Assembly: GCA_026260175.1 (NCBI GenBank)
Contig: JAKCWW010003983.1
Location: 4,551-39,921 of the forward strand
Direction: 5' to 3'
Origin: Reticulitermes lucifugus
Lineage: Eukaryota; Arthropoda; Insecta; Blattodea; Rhinotermitidae
Length of the DNA stretch: 35,371 nucleotides
Each line of letters starts with the position of its first letter. The first letter of the stretch is position 1. The position numbers were made by a program, and so were the translations under genes. Shown here one piece after another: positions 11,180 to 21,549 of this stretch. The notes below the pieces were generated by a model, which saw nothing but the letters and a program-made list of their open reading frames with translations, ran no database searches and had not been told where the DNA came from.

Positions 11180-12240
11180 ATATAATTCAATAGCAGGAGC
11201 TGATCAGAAAGTTTGAAAGCTTGGCTTAAGCCTGGAATATGGTCACTGCTACCAGTCAGCAGCTTCCATTATGTTCCACTAAAATACTTCACCAATGAAC
11301 GGTACTTTCCTTCTGCTGTAATCTCAGAGAGAAGCACTGATGTGTGATCAAGTACCCTAAGTGGTTTTGGTATCATCTCCCATCAATATGTTGACAAATG
11401 TCACGGACTGGTTCACCATTAAATAAGAACTTTCTGACACATCAGAATTTCTTAAATTATATGGGCTAGGTAAAGTGGATTACTGACACCTCAGGTGAAC
11501 GTGTTCTGGGTTTGTCCTGAAAGCCTTCCAGTCATAACGTATTGCAGGAAAATATTTACAATAATGAATTCAAATAAATTTCTTATCTGAATTCGTTGAC
11601 TTTATGTACTTTTTCAATCTGAAATATAAGCGCAGTTAGCATACTCACTATGATACCATACTCAACACACAAATAAAATGATCGTAACTACAGTAAGACT
11701 TGTGTTGAACTTGTTTGTTTGATGCCTGCTGTTTCAATTAATATTATATTTTTACGTGAAAGATCACTGTAATAACACCACCCAATCCTTATTAATTAGG
11801 ACATAAAATCAACGCTTTATAAATACCTCTTGGCCATCACTAGTACAATTATATAGCTACACGAAGGTGCAGAAATACTGTTTGCACTTACATGAGATAT
11901 TGCATGGTGCCATGAAGTTACGCCACAAAAATCATTTAGTACATTTTCCATGACAGTGTTCAATAATTTCAACAATTGTACCCTTATAACCTCACACTCT
12001 GAATTAATGTATGTAAGAATTGCAAACACATTAAGAGATACATTGCTACACAGTGATTATGCGGTTCGTATCATGGTAAAATCTCATTACATGGGAACAC
12101 CGTCATTCTTACAACCAGATTTTACATACTGACATATAAATGTATCGAACATACGATGGGTTCGCAATACTGACATGCAACACTTTCCATCTTCTTACAC
12201 ATTTACGTCAACCAGTAAACAGTGTACCACGGATTACTTC
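11180..12240. other. No gene recognised
   Basis: AT-rich intronic-type sequence. Open frames at 11817-12029 (minus) and 11950-12132 (plus) overlap each other and show no motif or splice context. Confidence 0.4.
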
Positions 12241-12264
12241 AACTACATAGATTTCAATACTTAC

Positions 12265-12560
12265 GGTTTCGAATGTTGAATACGCGCGTGTTGCATCTAG
12301 TGTGCCGTGATCTGGTGATGATGGTAGATTTTTTGAAGCTTCGCAGTACGATAATTTATAGAGTTTAAATGTTGTCCATCGCTCCAGCACCTAGTGTTCC
12401 AAAGTGTGGTGTAAACTGATCTGTTTCCGTCTTCATGCGAGAGGGTGCGGAGGCACTTACTCATTCGAGTTGGACCAGCGATTTCCAGTCTTTGGATAAC
12501 CTCAGTTTCAACTAGCAATATATACGCGCTTAACACCACATTTTTGCAACCAGGCAATAG
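12265..12560 (-). promoter_or_regulatory. Candidate 5' UTR exon and promoter of gene A
   Basis: A consensus donor (CC|GTAAGT, exon side ending at 12265) follows CpG-containing sequence (ACACGCGCGTATTC). A second donor-like GTAAGTG lies at about 12455. A TATA-like GCGTATATATTG on the minus strand is near 12520. The orientation and position fit a non-coding first exon about 2.9 kb upstream of the start-codon exon. Transcript data would be needed to fix its limits. Confidence 0.35.
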
Positions 12561-12571
12561 CAGAAAACATA

Positions 12572-13380
12572 ATGAAAAGCTTTGGAAGTACGTGTATATT
12601 TAAATCTATGGCGAAAAACGAGCCGAAAATAACACCATCAAACTTAAAACAGCAACCGAACCCACAAGGACCAATGTACATTACCTGCCTACCGCTTGCG
12701 CCATTTATAAAAGAAGCGCGAAACATACGAAATTCGGAAACATACCCGTACACAATCTACACCATACCGGCCACCCCCTATTACTTGCTAATCTGCTTGC
12801 TGATCAGGGTAATCCATATGGTCAACATTTCCACACAGGCTTGTCTGAATGAACTGTTCAAACACACCATGCAAGACAATTATTTGTAGTTCCTACACCT
12901 GGTGTTAGCACTATCAGCTGAGATGACACTACACAAATCCAATCAGTTAATCTACTACTGCATTCACCATCACATCATTCTTTCCACTGTAGACTTGTAA
13001 ACACACAACCAACCCTCAAACTGGAGAACAAACAATCCTTACACTTCTGTAACTGCTTATTGAAATGTCTGCTGATGCTGTATCCCACATCTGAAGGCCA
13101 CTTATATTTAACAACCTGAGAAACTATCATGCTGGATTGCAATTTCATTATACATTACAAATCATTCCTTGTGTCACATTAATATTGTTTGATCTGCATT
13201 CTTATAAATGGCAAATTACAGTCATTTTAACCACAAATGGCCATGGGATATTTATGCAATAAAGCATAAACTAAGTGACAGCAAAGCATAAAGTATGTTG
13301 CAGAAATGAATTTATTGATAGTAAGCACACTCTCTGTTATCAGAACCCACCATTTCAACAAAATAAACAGAAAATACCTC
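12572..13380. other. No gene supported
   Basis: A 105-codon plus-strand frame (12572-12889) and an 81-codon minus-strand frame (12508-12753) overlap. Neither has a recognisable motif. The remainder is AT-rich. Confidence 0.35.
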
Positions 13381-13394
13381 TACTGGACCTTATA

Positions 13395-13755
13395 ACCGGC
13401 CGACTCTCTCCTACTCAGTCAGTAGAGCAAACTCTTGGTTTCAGGGAATATAAGTGGTCCAAGTGATAAAAGTTGCTAATTGAAATCGAATACATATTCT
13501 TTACTATTATTATTTGTTTAAGTACAACAGAGTCTTGTTTGATCTTTATGAACACGGCACTGAATTCCCTTAGCTCAGTTTATCGCACTGCCCGTGTCTG
13601 AAGCTAGGACGCTACTCCTATAGCTTGGGCACGCACTCTCTAGCACCCTGGTTCGAAATTCATCCCCCCTTAGATTTTCCTACTTCTTCCCATTGGCTAA
13701 CTCTGCCCTAATTCTGTAATCTAAAAATCTGCCTGTGTGGACCCTGTCGCATCCC
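13395..13755 (+). mobile_element. Decayed tRNA-derived SINE, with a second partial head
   Basis: At 13571 an A-box-like TAGCTCAGTTTATCG and at 13650-13660 a B-box-like GGTTCGAAATT are spaced as in a tRNA-derived pol III promoter. A non-tRNA tail follows (TCTGCCTGTGTGGACCC). A separate A-box-like CTCAGTCAGTAGAGC lies at about 13416-13430. The two boxes are imperfect, so neither is a functional tRNA. Confidence 0.55.
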
Positions 13756-13962
13756 TAACCAACCAACTGGATTTTTCTGTAGTCAACACCCACATGTTGA
13801 AATATGAGGGTCAAAAATCTGTCAGAGTATCGAATTTCTAAGACACTGAAGTTTGCTGAAATCCCATTAATTTTGACAGTGACAAAGTGCCACATGTACT
13901 GGCCCCCCTTCGCTTTGCCCTGCCTGTCCACTGTCCACACTTCTGGCGTCCAGATGTTACTA

Positions 13963-13981
13963 NNNNNNNNNNNNNNNNNNN
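13963..13981. other. Assembly gap (19 N)
   Basis: Nineteen unresolved bases. The true distance between the flanks is unknown. Confidence 1.
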
Positions 13982-14183
13982 TTTAACAAAATCCCCCAAA
14001 CCAAACTAACTACTCACGCTTGCAATCAAATATAAATTTTAAATATCGAAATTAATAAGTGCAACGATTACAACCTGATCCTGAAACAATCACATCTTCA
14101 TCTAGGTCTTCCACGTTCACATCCAAAGATACTTTCCAATCAGTGTAATATTATCTGTTTTACAATTTTTATGTAGTGTATGA

Positions 14184-14198
14184 CAGGGACGCACAAAT
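14184..14198. repeat. hAT-like terminal motif CAGGGACGCACAAAT, copy 2
   Basis: An exact repeat of the 15-mer at 1173-1187, followed by CTCGGGTGCCTGCTTGCAAG. The shared CAGGG start suggests the end of a nonautonomous hAT element. No inverted partner is visible; the gap at 13963-13981 may hide part of the locus. Confidence 0.4.
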
Positions 14199-14259
14199 CT
14201 CGGGTGCCTGCTTGCAAGGGCAACTAAATTTTGTACAGTGGCACCCAATACGTTCAGTA

Positions 14260-15040
14260 TAGTTATTAGTTTTTCCCTTACATACAAAAAATGTGTCAGT
14301 TCACATGCACAAAATAGAAAGCTCCAGATAACAGTGAGGTTCACAGGTTACTCCAGAATTGTAGATCCTCAAATAGAACTTGCTTCATGTCACCCCTCCA
14401 GCACCTATAATTTGGGGGTTGTAACCTATATTATTGGAAAATTTGTAAACACCTGGTGTATATTACCTGCATGGGAACTGAACACACTTTCTGCACAAAT
14501 TAAAAAAGAGTATGTTAAAAATTCAAAATTCCACATTAATTCTACTTGAGATCTGACATTACACATGACTCAAATCAAAGTATGCAAAAACTGGTTCACC
14601 ATTATGTCTCCTGAAGAACAAATAATTTCTGTTTAAAACATTTTTCAGTACAGTGTATATTTAATTAAATAAAATGACAAAAATAATTGATAAATACAAG
14701 AAGCACAATATTTGCATCTCTATTATTCACCAGCTTTAATAACATATAAATCAAGACTCTATGGCAGATTTATGCTGTTGATTTACAAGAACATGACAGC
14801 TTTTACCAGTCATTCAATTTATATCAAGGTGGATTTTCCTGCAATGAAGCCTTCTTCATTCTCCTTGATATTACCAGACATGCTTCCAATGAAAAACTGC
14901 AAATGCATACACAAGCTATGTGTACTCAAAACTAAAGCATATCAACTTATCTCTACATACTGTCAGAATGAACAATTCTGGCTCTGAAGACTTATTGTTG
15001 CTACACGCACAACATACAATGGCAGTGACAAGGCTTGCAC
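14260..15040. other. No gene; probable 3' UTR and flank of gene B
   Basis: AT-rich sequence downstream of the gene B stop. A variant poly(A) signal ATTAAA (minus strand) lies at 14735-14740, about 310 bases beyond the stop. Plus-strand frames here (14238-14549 and 14712-14987) have no motif. Confidence 0.35.
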
Positions 15041-15047
15041 ATCATGT

Positions 15048-16377
15048 CTAAACAGCAGCATGGGTTCGACTGTGAACAACAAGACCCTTTCGTTGAGTAA
15101 ACCTTTTATCACATACATCACATTTGAACGGTTTCTCACCCGTGTGGGTGCGTGTGTGCACTACAAGTTGCCCACACTGTCTGAAACATTTACCACAAAA
15201 CTCACATTTATATGGCTTATCTCCAGTATGGATGCGTGTGTGACCCACAAGATGTCCACGTAATGTAAAGCTTTTGTTGCATATTTCACACTTATAAGGC
15301 TTTATTCCAGTATGCGTGCGAGTATGACCTACGAGTATCCCACGCTGCGTAAATCCCTTGTTACACACGGCACACCTAAATGGCTTCTCTCCGGTATGTA
15401 TACGATTATGAACCACGAGTTCGTCACCTTGCGTAAATGTCTTACCGCACACTTCACATTTATAAGGCTTTTCTCCTTTGTGTCTACGAGTGTGAACCAC
15501 GAGATCGCCACGTAATGTGAAATCTTTATTACATATTTCACATTTGTATGGCTTATCACCAGTGTGAGTGCGAGTGTGAGTTCTGAGATGTGCACGTTGG
15601 GTGAAACCTCTACGGCACACTTGACACGTGTACGGCTTTTGTCCTGTATGTGTACGGATGTGAGCCACAAGATCTCCATTTTGAGTGAATCCCTTATCAC
15701 ATATTTTACATTTATAAGATTTATCGCCAGTGTGGATACGAGTGTGAACTGCAAGATGTCCAGGTTGAGAAAAGCACTTATGACAAATTTCGCATTTGAA
15801 AGGTTTATCTCCAGTGTGTGTACGGGTGTGAGCAGTAAGTCCTCCGCTGTTAGTGAAACTCTTACTGCACACTTCACATTTGTACGGTTTATCTCCAGTA
15901 TGGGTACGACTGTGTACCTTAAGATGTCCAGGTTGCGTGAAACTTTTATTGCATATTTCACATGTGAAAGGCTTATCCCCAGTATGGGTACGAGTGTGAA
16001 TGACAAGATGAGCTTGGCGTGTGAACATTTTACCACATATTTCACATTTGAATGGCGTATCACCTGTATGAAGCATTTTATGCCTCACCAGGTTTTCAAT
16101 ATGAACAAAGCCTCTGTTGCACAACTCACACCTATGACGAATTTCTTCATCCTTACCTGGATGTAGGCGATTTCTCCTACCATATCCAAAAGCTTGAACG
16201 GCTGGTTTTGTAAGGGGTATACGTCTCAATATTCCACTGTGTGCTTCAGAAATGAAGGCATTTTCTGTAGGGAGATCTATTCCTGTCACATATTCCTCTT
16301 CTGTGTTGTCAGAAAGTATTGCTGAACTGTCAGCATGTACAATTGAAGATTCCAATTTAATGGGTATCTGCTCTGAA
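15048..16377 (-). CDS. Gene B exon 3: thirteen zinc fingers
   Basis: The exon begins after acceptor GTTCTGTTGCAG, completing a split serine codon, then SEQIPIKLESS. The contact triplets (-1, 3, 6) of fingers 1 to 13 are HNR, RHI, QHV, NGA, QHV, QDA, QHT, LDV, QEV, QIG, LHG, QQV and QGV. Fingers 3 and 5 share a triplet. The last finger ends in HSRTHAAV with no tail. Confidence 0.92.
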
Positions 16378-17849
16378 CTGCAACAGAACACAATATAATA
16401 TACAACACTTCTACATTTCTTTAAAAGTAAATGTAAAATGCTAGACACCTTGAACAGGCATACAGCATTAATGAAAGAAATACAGAATTCTTGAGGAACA
16501 AGAATGCAGGTTACTGAAGGAATTTATTCAAAGTACTGTTGATCTCACTTCAAACTGCTGACCTCTTTCATAATATTCAACCACAGTGCATATACTCCAA
16601 TTTTTTAATTTGCTGGCTTGCATGTTTATGGTCATTCATTGCAGATACAAACTATGGTTGACAGCAAATCAACCACACTGCACACAAGAGAAACACACAA
16701 CTATATTTTACATAAAGGGCTAAATTACAAAATGCTCTTCACCTGCAGGATGCATTAGGAAAACTTATTAAAGAATATCCAAATTAATATTTGTTCTAAT
16801 TACCATGAATTACACTCAATGGAGAACTTGCTTTGGAAGAGGCTACGGACCTGTCGTAAGACAGACTTCAGAATGAATGAATGACCATGAATTTCAAACA
16901 ACCATTTCAGCAACCAGATAATATTGCAAGTATCATGTTTCATCTCCAGGGATAATTTTTGACAACACATACACCTAATTTTGAAAGAACACTACAAATG
17001 ATGCTTTACCACTATACTGACCTATCAAGACACACTTCTACTTCTCCTGTTCTCTCCTCTTCCTTCAGCTCATTCTTGACTGTGGAAACATCCCACGATA
17101 CCTCCTGCAATACAGTACTAATTAGTATGTCACTGCCTCTCTCTCAACAGGAATGCACTGGACAAGTAAATTGAACCAACATAAATATCGAATATGTAAT
17201 GCCATATGTAAAAGGAAAATGGTTGTAACAACAAGAATAAGTAAGATGTTGGGAAAATAACTGTAACAATACAAACATGTATACATATTCAAATTCCAAA
17301 AGTTCTAAACCAAGGGCATATATTATTTCCAGAAAGGCTTCATTAGAAAGGCCAGTTTAACATAAACCAGCAAGAAACACCCAAAGAAAGAAAGAAAAAA
17401 ATAAAAACAGGATGAATGATAGGCACATTCTCATTCCATGCTAAAAATGAGAACATGTCACTGACAACATTCTCCTGGAAATTGGTACTGTAAAGCAATT
17501 GAAAAGAAATAAACATGTGGGGAAGAGTAGGCATGGAAATTATTAAAGCACAGGTCCCAAATCACACTACATTTCAAGGCATATTTTAGCCTCATGTTAG
17601 TGCATACTGTTGGTTACATTTGTTTTATTTTTACCGACATAGGTTGGGTTGAATTTGGCTATTATGTTAGCATCATCAAAAAAAAAAAAATTCCAACTGA
17701 AACTGAACTGAACATACCTGTACTTCACTTGTCTCTGCTTCTACTGGTACAGCATATTCATTCTTTATATTAATTTGTAGAAAATCATGTACTGAAGATA
17801 CAGTGTCTGTTTCATCATCTGAAGCAGGTTCTACTTTGATTGCAGCCAT
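15048..17849 (-). CDS. C2H2 zinc-finger protein gene B (three coding exons, 514 aa, 13 fingers)
   Basis: The predicted protein is a nuclear sequence-specific DNA-binding regulator. Coding exons, in transcript order, are 17849-17718 (44 codons), 17104-17022 (83 nt) and 16377-15048. Donors are GTATGT and GTCAGT; acceptors are ATTGCAG and TGTTGCAG; phases 0 and 2 join cleanly. The leader (1-152) is acidic, with psi-K-x-E motifs IKVE (4-7), IKNE (28-31), VKNE (53-56), LKEE (57-60) and IKLE (78-81). Thirteen uninterrupted canonical C2H2 fingers fill 153-514 to the C-terminus. Five of twelve linkers are TGDKP and two are TGEKP. All zinc-ligand residues are present, so the array looks functional. 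It is paralogous to gene A, with seven more intact fingers. Such a long array could bind a site of about 39 bp, but the target cannot be read reliably from sequence. Confidence 0.92.
17022..17104 (-). CDS. Gene B exon 2 (83 nt)
   Basis: The exon lies between acceptor GTATTGCAG and donor GTCAGT. It encodes EVSWDVSTVKNELKEEERTG and seven more residues, ending in phase 2 (GAT AG). Length, phase and the DVSTVKNEL/DVTAVKEEL pattern match exon 2 of gene A. Confidence 0.88.
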
Positions 17850-17855
17850 CTTGTG
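17718..17855 (-). CDS. Gene B exon 1 with start codon
   Basis: The acceptor GGGTTACAG precedes CACAAG and then ATG (17849-17847), opening MAAIKVEPASDDETDT. The exon ends in phase 0 (GTACAG|GTATGT). The sequence before ATG implies an upstream untranslated exon. Confidence 0.88.
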
Positions 17856-18621
17856 CTGTAACCCATCACATCATACCTGCTATATTAGAGTACAGTGATC
17901 ACAACCATGACGTTTTTGTTTAAAGTCATAAATATAGCAAGGCGACAGGCTATACACACCTCCACATGATGTATAAAATACTGTTTGTGAATCAACAATC
18001 ACAAATATGGCAACAGTGTGAAACTTTGAGGTTATGTCCAATAACAAATCAACTATATATTTAGTATGCTCTTCATAAAAATAAAATAATAACAATAATA
18101 GTAGTAGTAAAGTTTGTGAAAGAGTACAAGTCTATTCAATGGGGAAGTACAATTTATGAGTTGTGCTAGGAACTTCTTGTTATACTTTAACCTGACTTGT
18201 TCAGTTTACGGAAATCAGGGTACAGAATCAAGTATCCATGTACAGCTGCATTTTCGATTGTAGTTGCCAGACATTTTAATTACTTCTTAATTACTAAACT
18301 CACTCTTTGAACTGCATACGTTTATAATGCCCATAGTACTGTTCGTTGTAAAAGAAGTTATAAATTTCATTCTGTACACAATGAACGGGTTCAATATAGA
18401 AATCGTGTTTTGTAAGTTCAATAAATAAACTCTTACACATACGCTGAAATTTTCATTTCAGAATATTACTACAAGAGGCCACAACAAACTTTTGTTTGGG
18501 TACGGTTGATCTAACGTCCATCCTTCTCGTAACTATTACATGACGTACACAAACACGCCGAAAACAAATCAGTATGATAAATTAGATGTATACAAATACA
18601 AGCCAACACAAGTGTACTTAC

Positions 18622-18855
18622 CAGACTCGAAATAATAGGCAGAGCGACGCACAAGTATCAGCAAGCATAAATACTTCATTCCATAAAACCACAAATATCA
18701 AACCACACCGACTGTGTGGTGGCAGTACATTACTGGTGTGTGTTCCTTTATGTTCAGCAGTCACTGCCACTTTGATGTCGGTGCGTTGCCGCATTGTACA
18801 AAAATATGTAGGAAAATGTGAGGGAAATGCATGGCGTAACAATACTGCCGCTGCG
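18622..18855 (-). promoter_or_regulatory. Candidate 5' UTR exon and promoter region of gene B
   Basis: A strong donor (GTCTG|GTAAGTAC) ends a CpG-containing minus-strand stretch, with GCAGCGGC, GCGGCAACGC and GTGCGTCGC within about 230 bases. It lies 0.77 kb upstream of the start-codon exon. A 74-codon frame over it ends just past the donor and has no motif, so I read it as untranslated. The transcription start is not determined. Confidence 0.4.
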
Positions 18856-18979
18856 TTTTAAATCTCGATTTGCTATCAGCAATGACATGACATCATTAAA
18901 TTTCCTTTTACTTATCTTGACAACTTACGAACAAAACGTACTTCACATAAAATACCAGCATTTCTTCTACAAAACATCT

Positions 18980-19165
18980 GCACCGGCAATGGGGCCCACA
19001 AAGCCTCCTATTGAATGGGTACCGATGTTCTTTACCGGCGGCAAAGCGATCGGGACTCACCTCCATTTATTGTCAGGGTTAAAATGAGTGGGGCTATACC
19101 TTTACTCCGCTTATAAGCCTTCATGGCGTGGACAGGGAAAATTTTACTTTCCCCTTATTTAGGGA
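18980..19165 (+). mobile_element. SINE body and tail (family S), head missing or decayed
   Basis: The order of motifs GGGGCCCACAAAGCCTCCT, TGGGTACCGA, GGGACTCACCTCCAT, GGGGCTATACCT and CTTCATGGCGTGGACAGGGA is the same as in the minus-strand copy at 32036-32280. No clear tRNA-like head lies upstream. This is the best-matched pair of non-coding repeats in the window. Confidence 0.75.
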
Positions 19166-19570
19166 GCTCCTACTGATATACTCGCAGAGAAGCATGCCAT
19201 TGTTTTTGGTAATATGTCCGTTATCCGAAACCTGACAAATTTTACTGGAGTTCTCCAATATAGAATTTAATTACAACCCATCTGGCGGCTCTTGACCTGT
19301 TGAAAGCACAGAGGTGGATAAACAGACATAGTGAAACTAATGGGTGCACTATCCAAGTCGGGAATTTGCCCCTACCCCATGGATATTTGGAAAACTTAAA
19401 AATTTTAAAAATTAAAAAAAAAGTACCAATAGTACCAGCTCAATTATCTAATGAAAAACATGTTTCAATATAGAGACCAATAACTTTACAGCAATTTGTA
19501 AAAATATTCTGAAACAACTTAAATGCAAGTTTGTAAACAAAGTTTCTCGCTGCCACCCCCTCTTGGGGCA

Positions 19571-19708
19571 GAAGTGTGATACAGATTCACCAATGTTTTG
19601 GAGGAACCTACTGCCTCCATCTTGAGGGTAGATGAGGCATAAAAATGGAGGCAGTAGCTCCTCTAAAATGTTGATAAACTTTTACTGGACTATATGGTGT
19701 CACATACA
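19571..19708. repeat. Foldback repeat family, palindromic copy
   Basis: The left arm has CCAATGTTTTGGAGGAACCT then ACTGCCTCCATCTTGAGGG. The right arm, read on the minus strand, has TCAACATTTTAGAGGAGCT then ACTGCCTCCATTTTTATG. The outer ends are GTGTGATAC and GTATGTGACACC. It is nearly a perfect hairpin around a short loop and is non-coding. Confidence 0.75.
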
Positions 19709-19749
19709 AGTATGCTTCAGTAATTTTTCCTTTTGTTTTCTATGCGTGT

Positions 19750-20110
19750 AAAATGTGGTTTCTTACCTTGAGGGAAAGATACAACTTACAAGTGTTTAAA
19801 AAGAAAGTGCTCAGGCACATATCTGAACCTAACAAGGATGAAGAAATTGAGGGGTTAAAGATAATAGACAAAATGGAATTTTGTGTTTTACACAGATCAT
19901 GCCATATTGTTAGGATAATCACATCTAGGGGACTCTGATGCAATGTGCATGTAGTTAAGATGAGGGAGATGAGGAAAGCATAAACAACTGTGGAGGCGCA
20001 CCTCTTTAAACATGATGACTTAGAAGATGGATGATGATGGAGGAAATGTGAGGATGACATTCAGCTGAAACTAAGGAAGTATGTTGGATGACAGGTGGAT
20101 GAAACTGGCT
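19750..20110 (+). pseudogene. LINE reverse-transcriptase C-terminal fragment, decayed
   Basis: The plus-strand frame reads LQVFKKKVLRHISEPNKDE and later EFCVLHRSCHIVRIITSRGL. These correspond in order to the C-terminal region of non-LTR retrotransposon proteins that insect genomes carry in many copies (KVLRRIFGPKRDE, then SPNIVRxIKSRR). Stops and shifts follow, then a WRKCEDDIQLKL block that resembles the WEDNIKMDL motif near the protein end. It is a dead 5'-truncated copy; the clade is not assigned. Confidence 0.65.
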
Positions 20111-20229
20111 CAAAAATGTATACAATGGCAGTGTTGAACCTTCAGGTACTGCTATTGGAGTATTAGTAATCAGGGAACACAGATGCAGCTCCTTAATAGG
20201 GTACCATAAAGTACTGTTCCTTGAGAACT

Positions 20230-20350
20230 AACTAACTAATTAACTAACTCCATGGAGCAGAATCCTCCTTGAGAAGCTAACAGGTCGTCAGCTTGTCAAG
20301 AAATTCCCCGCATTTTATGGAAGCCGAAGGTTCATTACCGCACTCACAAC
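20230..20350 (-). pseudogene. LINE 3'-terminal fragment, probably opposite strand
   Basis: Read on the minus strand this gives a broken frame with [11 protein letters not shown] and LLKEDSAPW, resembling the last residues and following bases of the same LINE group (NAGNFLTS then FSRRTLLHG). The plus strand also reads openly ([19 protein letters not shown]), the familiar antisense of that tail. A short ACTA/AACT repeat lies at its edge (20227-20250). Confidence 0.45.
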
Positions 20351-20389
20351 AGCCCACCACCTGTCCCTATCTAGTGTTTCATAACATGG

Positions 20390-20580
20390 TAATTTTTTAC
20401 GGTGAGGAGTTGTTAGCACCTTGCCCAACCCCCAAGCTGGAGGGGCAACCCTTGTCGGCTGTCCGCGACTGCTTATTCAATGTATTCGCAGCTACCCTCC
20501 ATATCCGGAGGCCGCTCCACCCTCAATCCGAGGACGTGCCATGCCGTGGTGACAGGGACCCACTTCCCTGAGAACCCTAA
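20390..20580. repeat. GC- and CpG-rich conserved-type repeat segment
   Basis: The segment is markedly richer in GC and CpG than its neighbours (GTCGGCTGTCCGCGACTGC; GGACGTGCCATGCCGTGG). I have the impression of a widespread interspersed repeat in cockroach or termite DNA, but cannot confirm the family. A 92-codon plus frame (20293-20571) across it and the LINE tail is not a gene. Confidence 0.45.
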
Positions 20581-20610
20581 AATATAAATTATATTGACAA
20601 ACTAAAAGTG

Positions 20611-20850
20611 AGCCAGGATAGCATGGTCAGTATAGTAACCACACTATGGGATAGGTGACCAAGGAATCTTGGCTCGATTCCTTGTAGGGGCAAGAGTGTC
20701 TTCTCTTCTTCAAAGTGCCTAGCTCTGGAGCCCATCTAGCATCCTATTTAATAGTTAAAGGGGGCTTTTACTCTGGGGTTAAAGCGGCCGGGGCGTGAAG
20801 CTTACGACTCACCTGCATCTAGTGCCAAGGTTAGTAAACGTGGAGGTATA
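20611..20850 (+). mobile_element. tRNA-derived SINE (family S), with head
   Basis: The head has an A-box-like region (AGGATAGCATGGTCAGTATA) and a B box GGCTCGATTCC (20671-20681). The body ends with CGACTCACCTGCATCTAGTG and CGTGGAGGTATAC, matching the tail motifs of the copies at 18980 and 32036. The head matches that of the copy cut by the window's right edge. Confidence 0.75.
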
Positions 20851-20859
20851 CATTAATAA

Positions 20860-21540
20860 CAGATGCAGGAGAAGCAGTGTATTACATATGGACATGAACA
20901 TTAAAGGATGCTTTTCTAAATTTTTTGACATCTTTAGCAGTTTCATATCGCATAAAATAAATTCTGCATGTCCTGGTCCTGAGAATACAGATTAAAAAGT
21001 ACGTACATCAAATAACCCATACTAAATGAGAAATCTTAAAACACAGAAATGGAAAAAAGCATATGAGAAAATAGTTTGCTTGTACAGAATGTTCAAAAAG
21101 ATGTCTGATTTTGAACACGTACATTTCTAAATCTCATTTACTTACTTGATGAACAGAATTTGTTAGAGGCACCACAAAGACCAATCAATATACTCTGTGG
21201 CCACAATACAGAGATTTTTAAATGTTAGAGCATATGGTACATACACTAAACACTATGCTTTACAGGGTTAGATGGAAAGATGTTTAGTTGTAGTTGTTAC
21301 TACACTCTGAAATCAATTACCATACATGGTCATTCTTTATTAATGAAAGGAACTGCAAACTATTACAAGACTTGCCAATCAAGAAAAAATGAAATCCCTG
21401 CTCAAGTTTCATGAAAATCATTTATAATATATGGGATTCAGGAATTCTCAATCAATTTGGTACACTGTACTTTGAAACTCAAGACCCTGACAATGGCAAA
21501 AGCAAGTACCTCTGGAACAGAAATATGTCTATCAAACCAA
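20860..21540. other. No gene recognised
   Basis: AT-rich intergenic-type sequence with no repeat or open frame I can interpret. Confidence 0.4.
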
Positions 21541-21549
21541 ATGGTGTCA

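Noticed and set aside
12572..12889. 105-codon plus-strand frame divergent from gene A
   Set aside because: It could suggest a divergent gene at the gene A promoter, but it shows no recognisable motif, and the antisense frame is equally open.
15564..16166. 200-codon plus-strand frame and 244-codon minus-strand frame (15329-16063)
   Set aside because: Both are shadows of the thirteen-finger exon in other frames, kept open by the repeat structure.
19740..20060. 106-codon minus-strand frame with SSLLGSDMCLSTF
   Set aside because: It is the antisense of the decayed LINE fragment at 19750-20110, not a separate gene.
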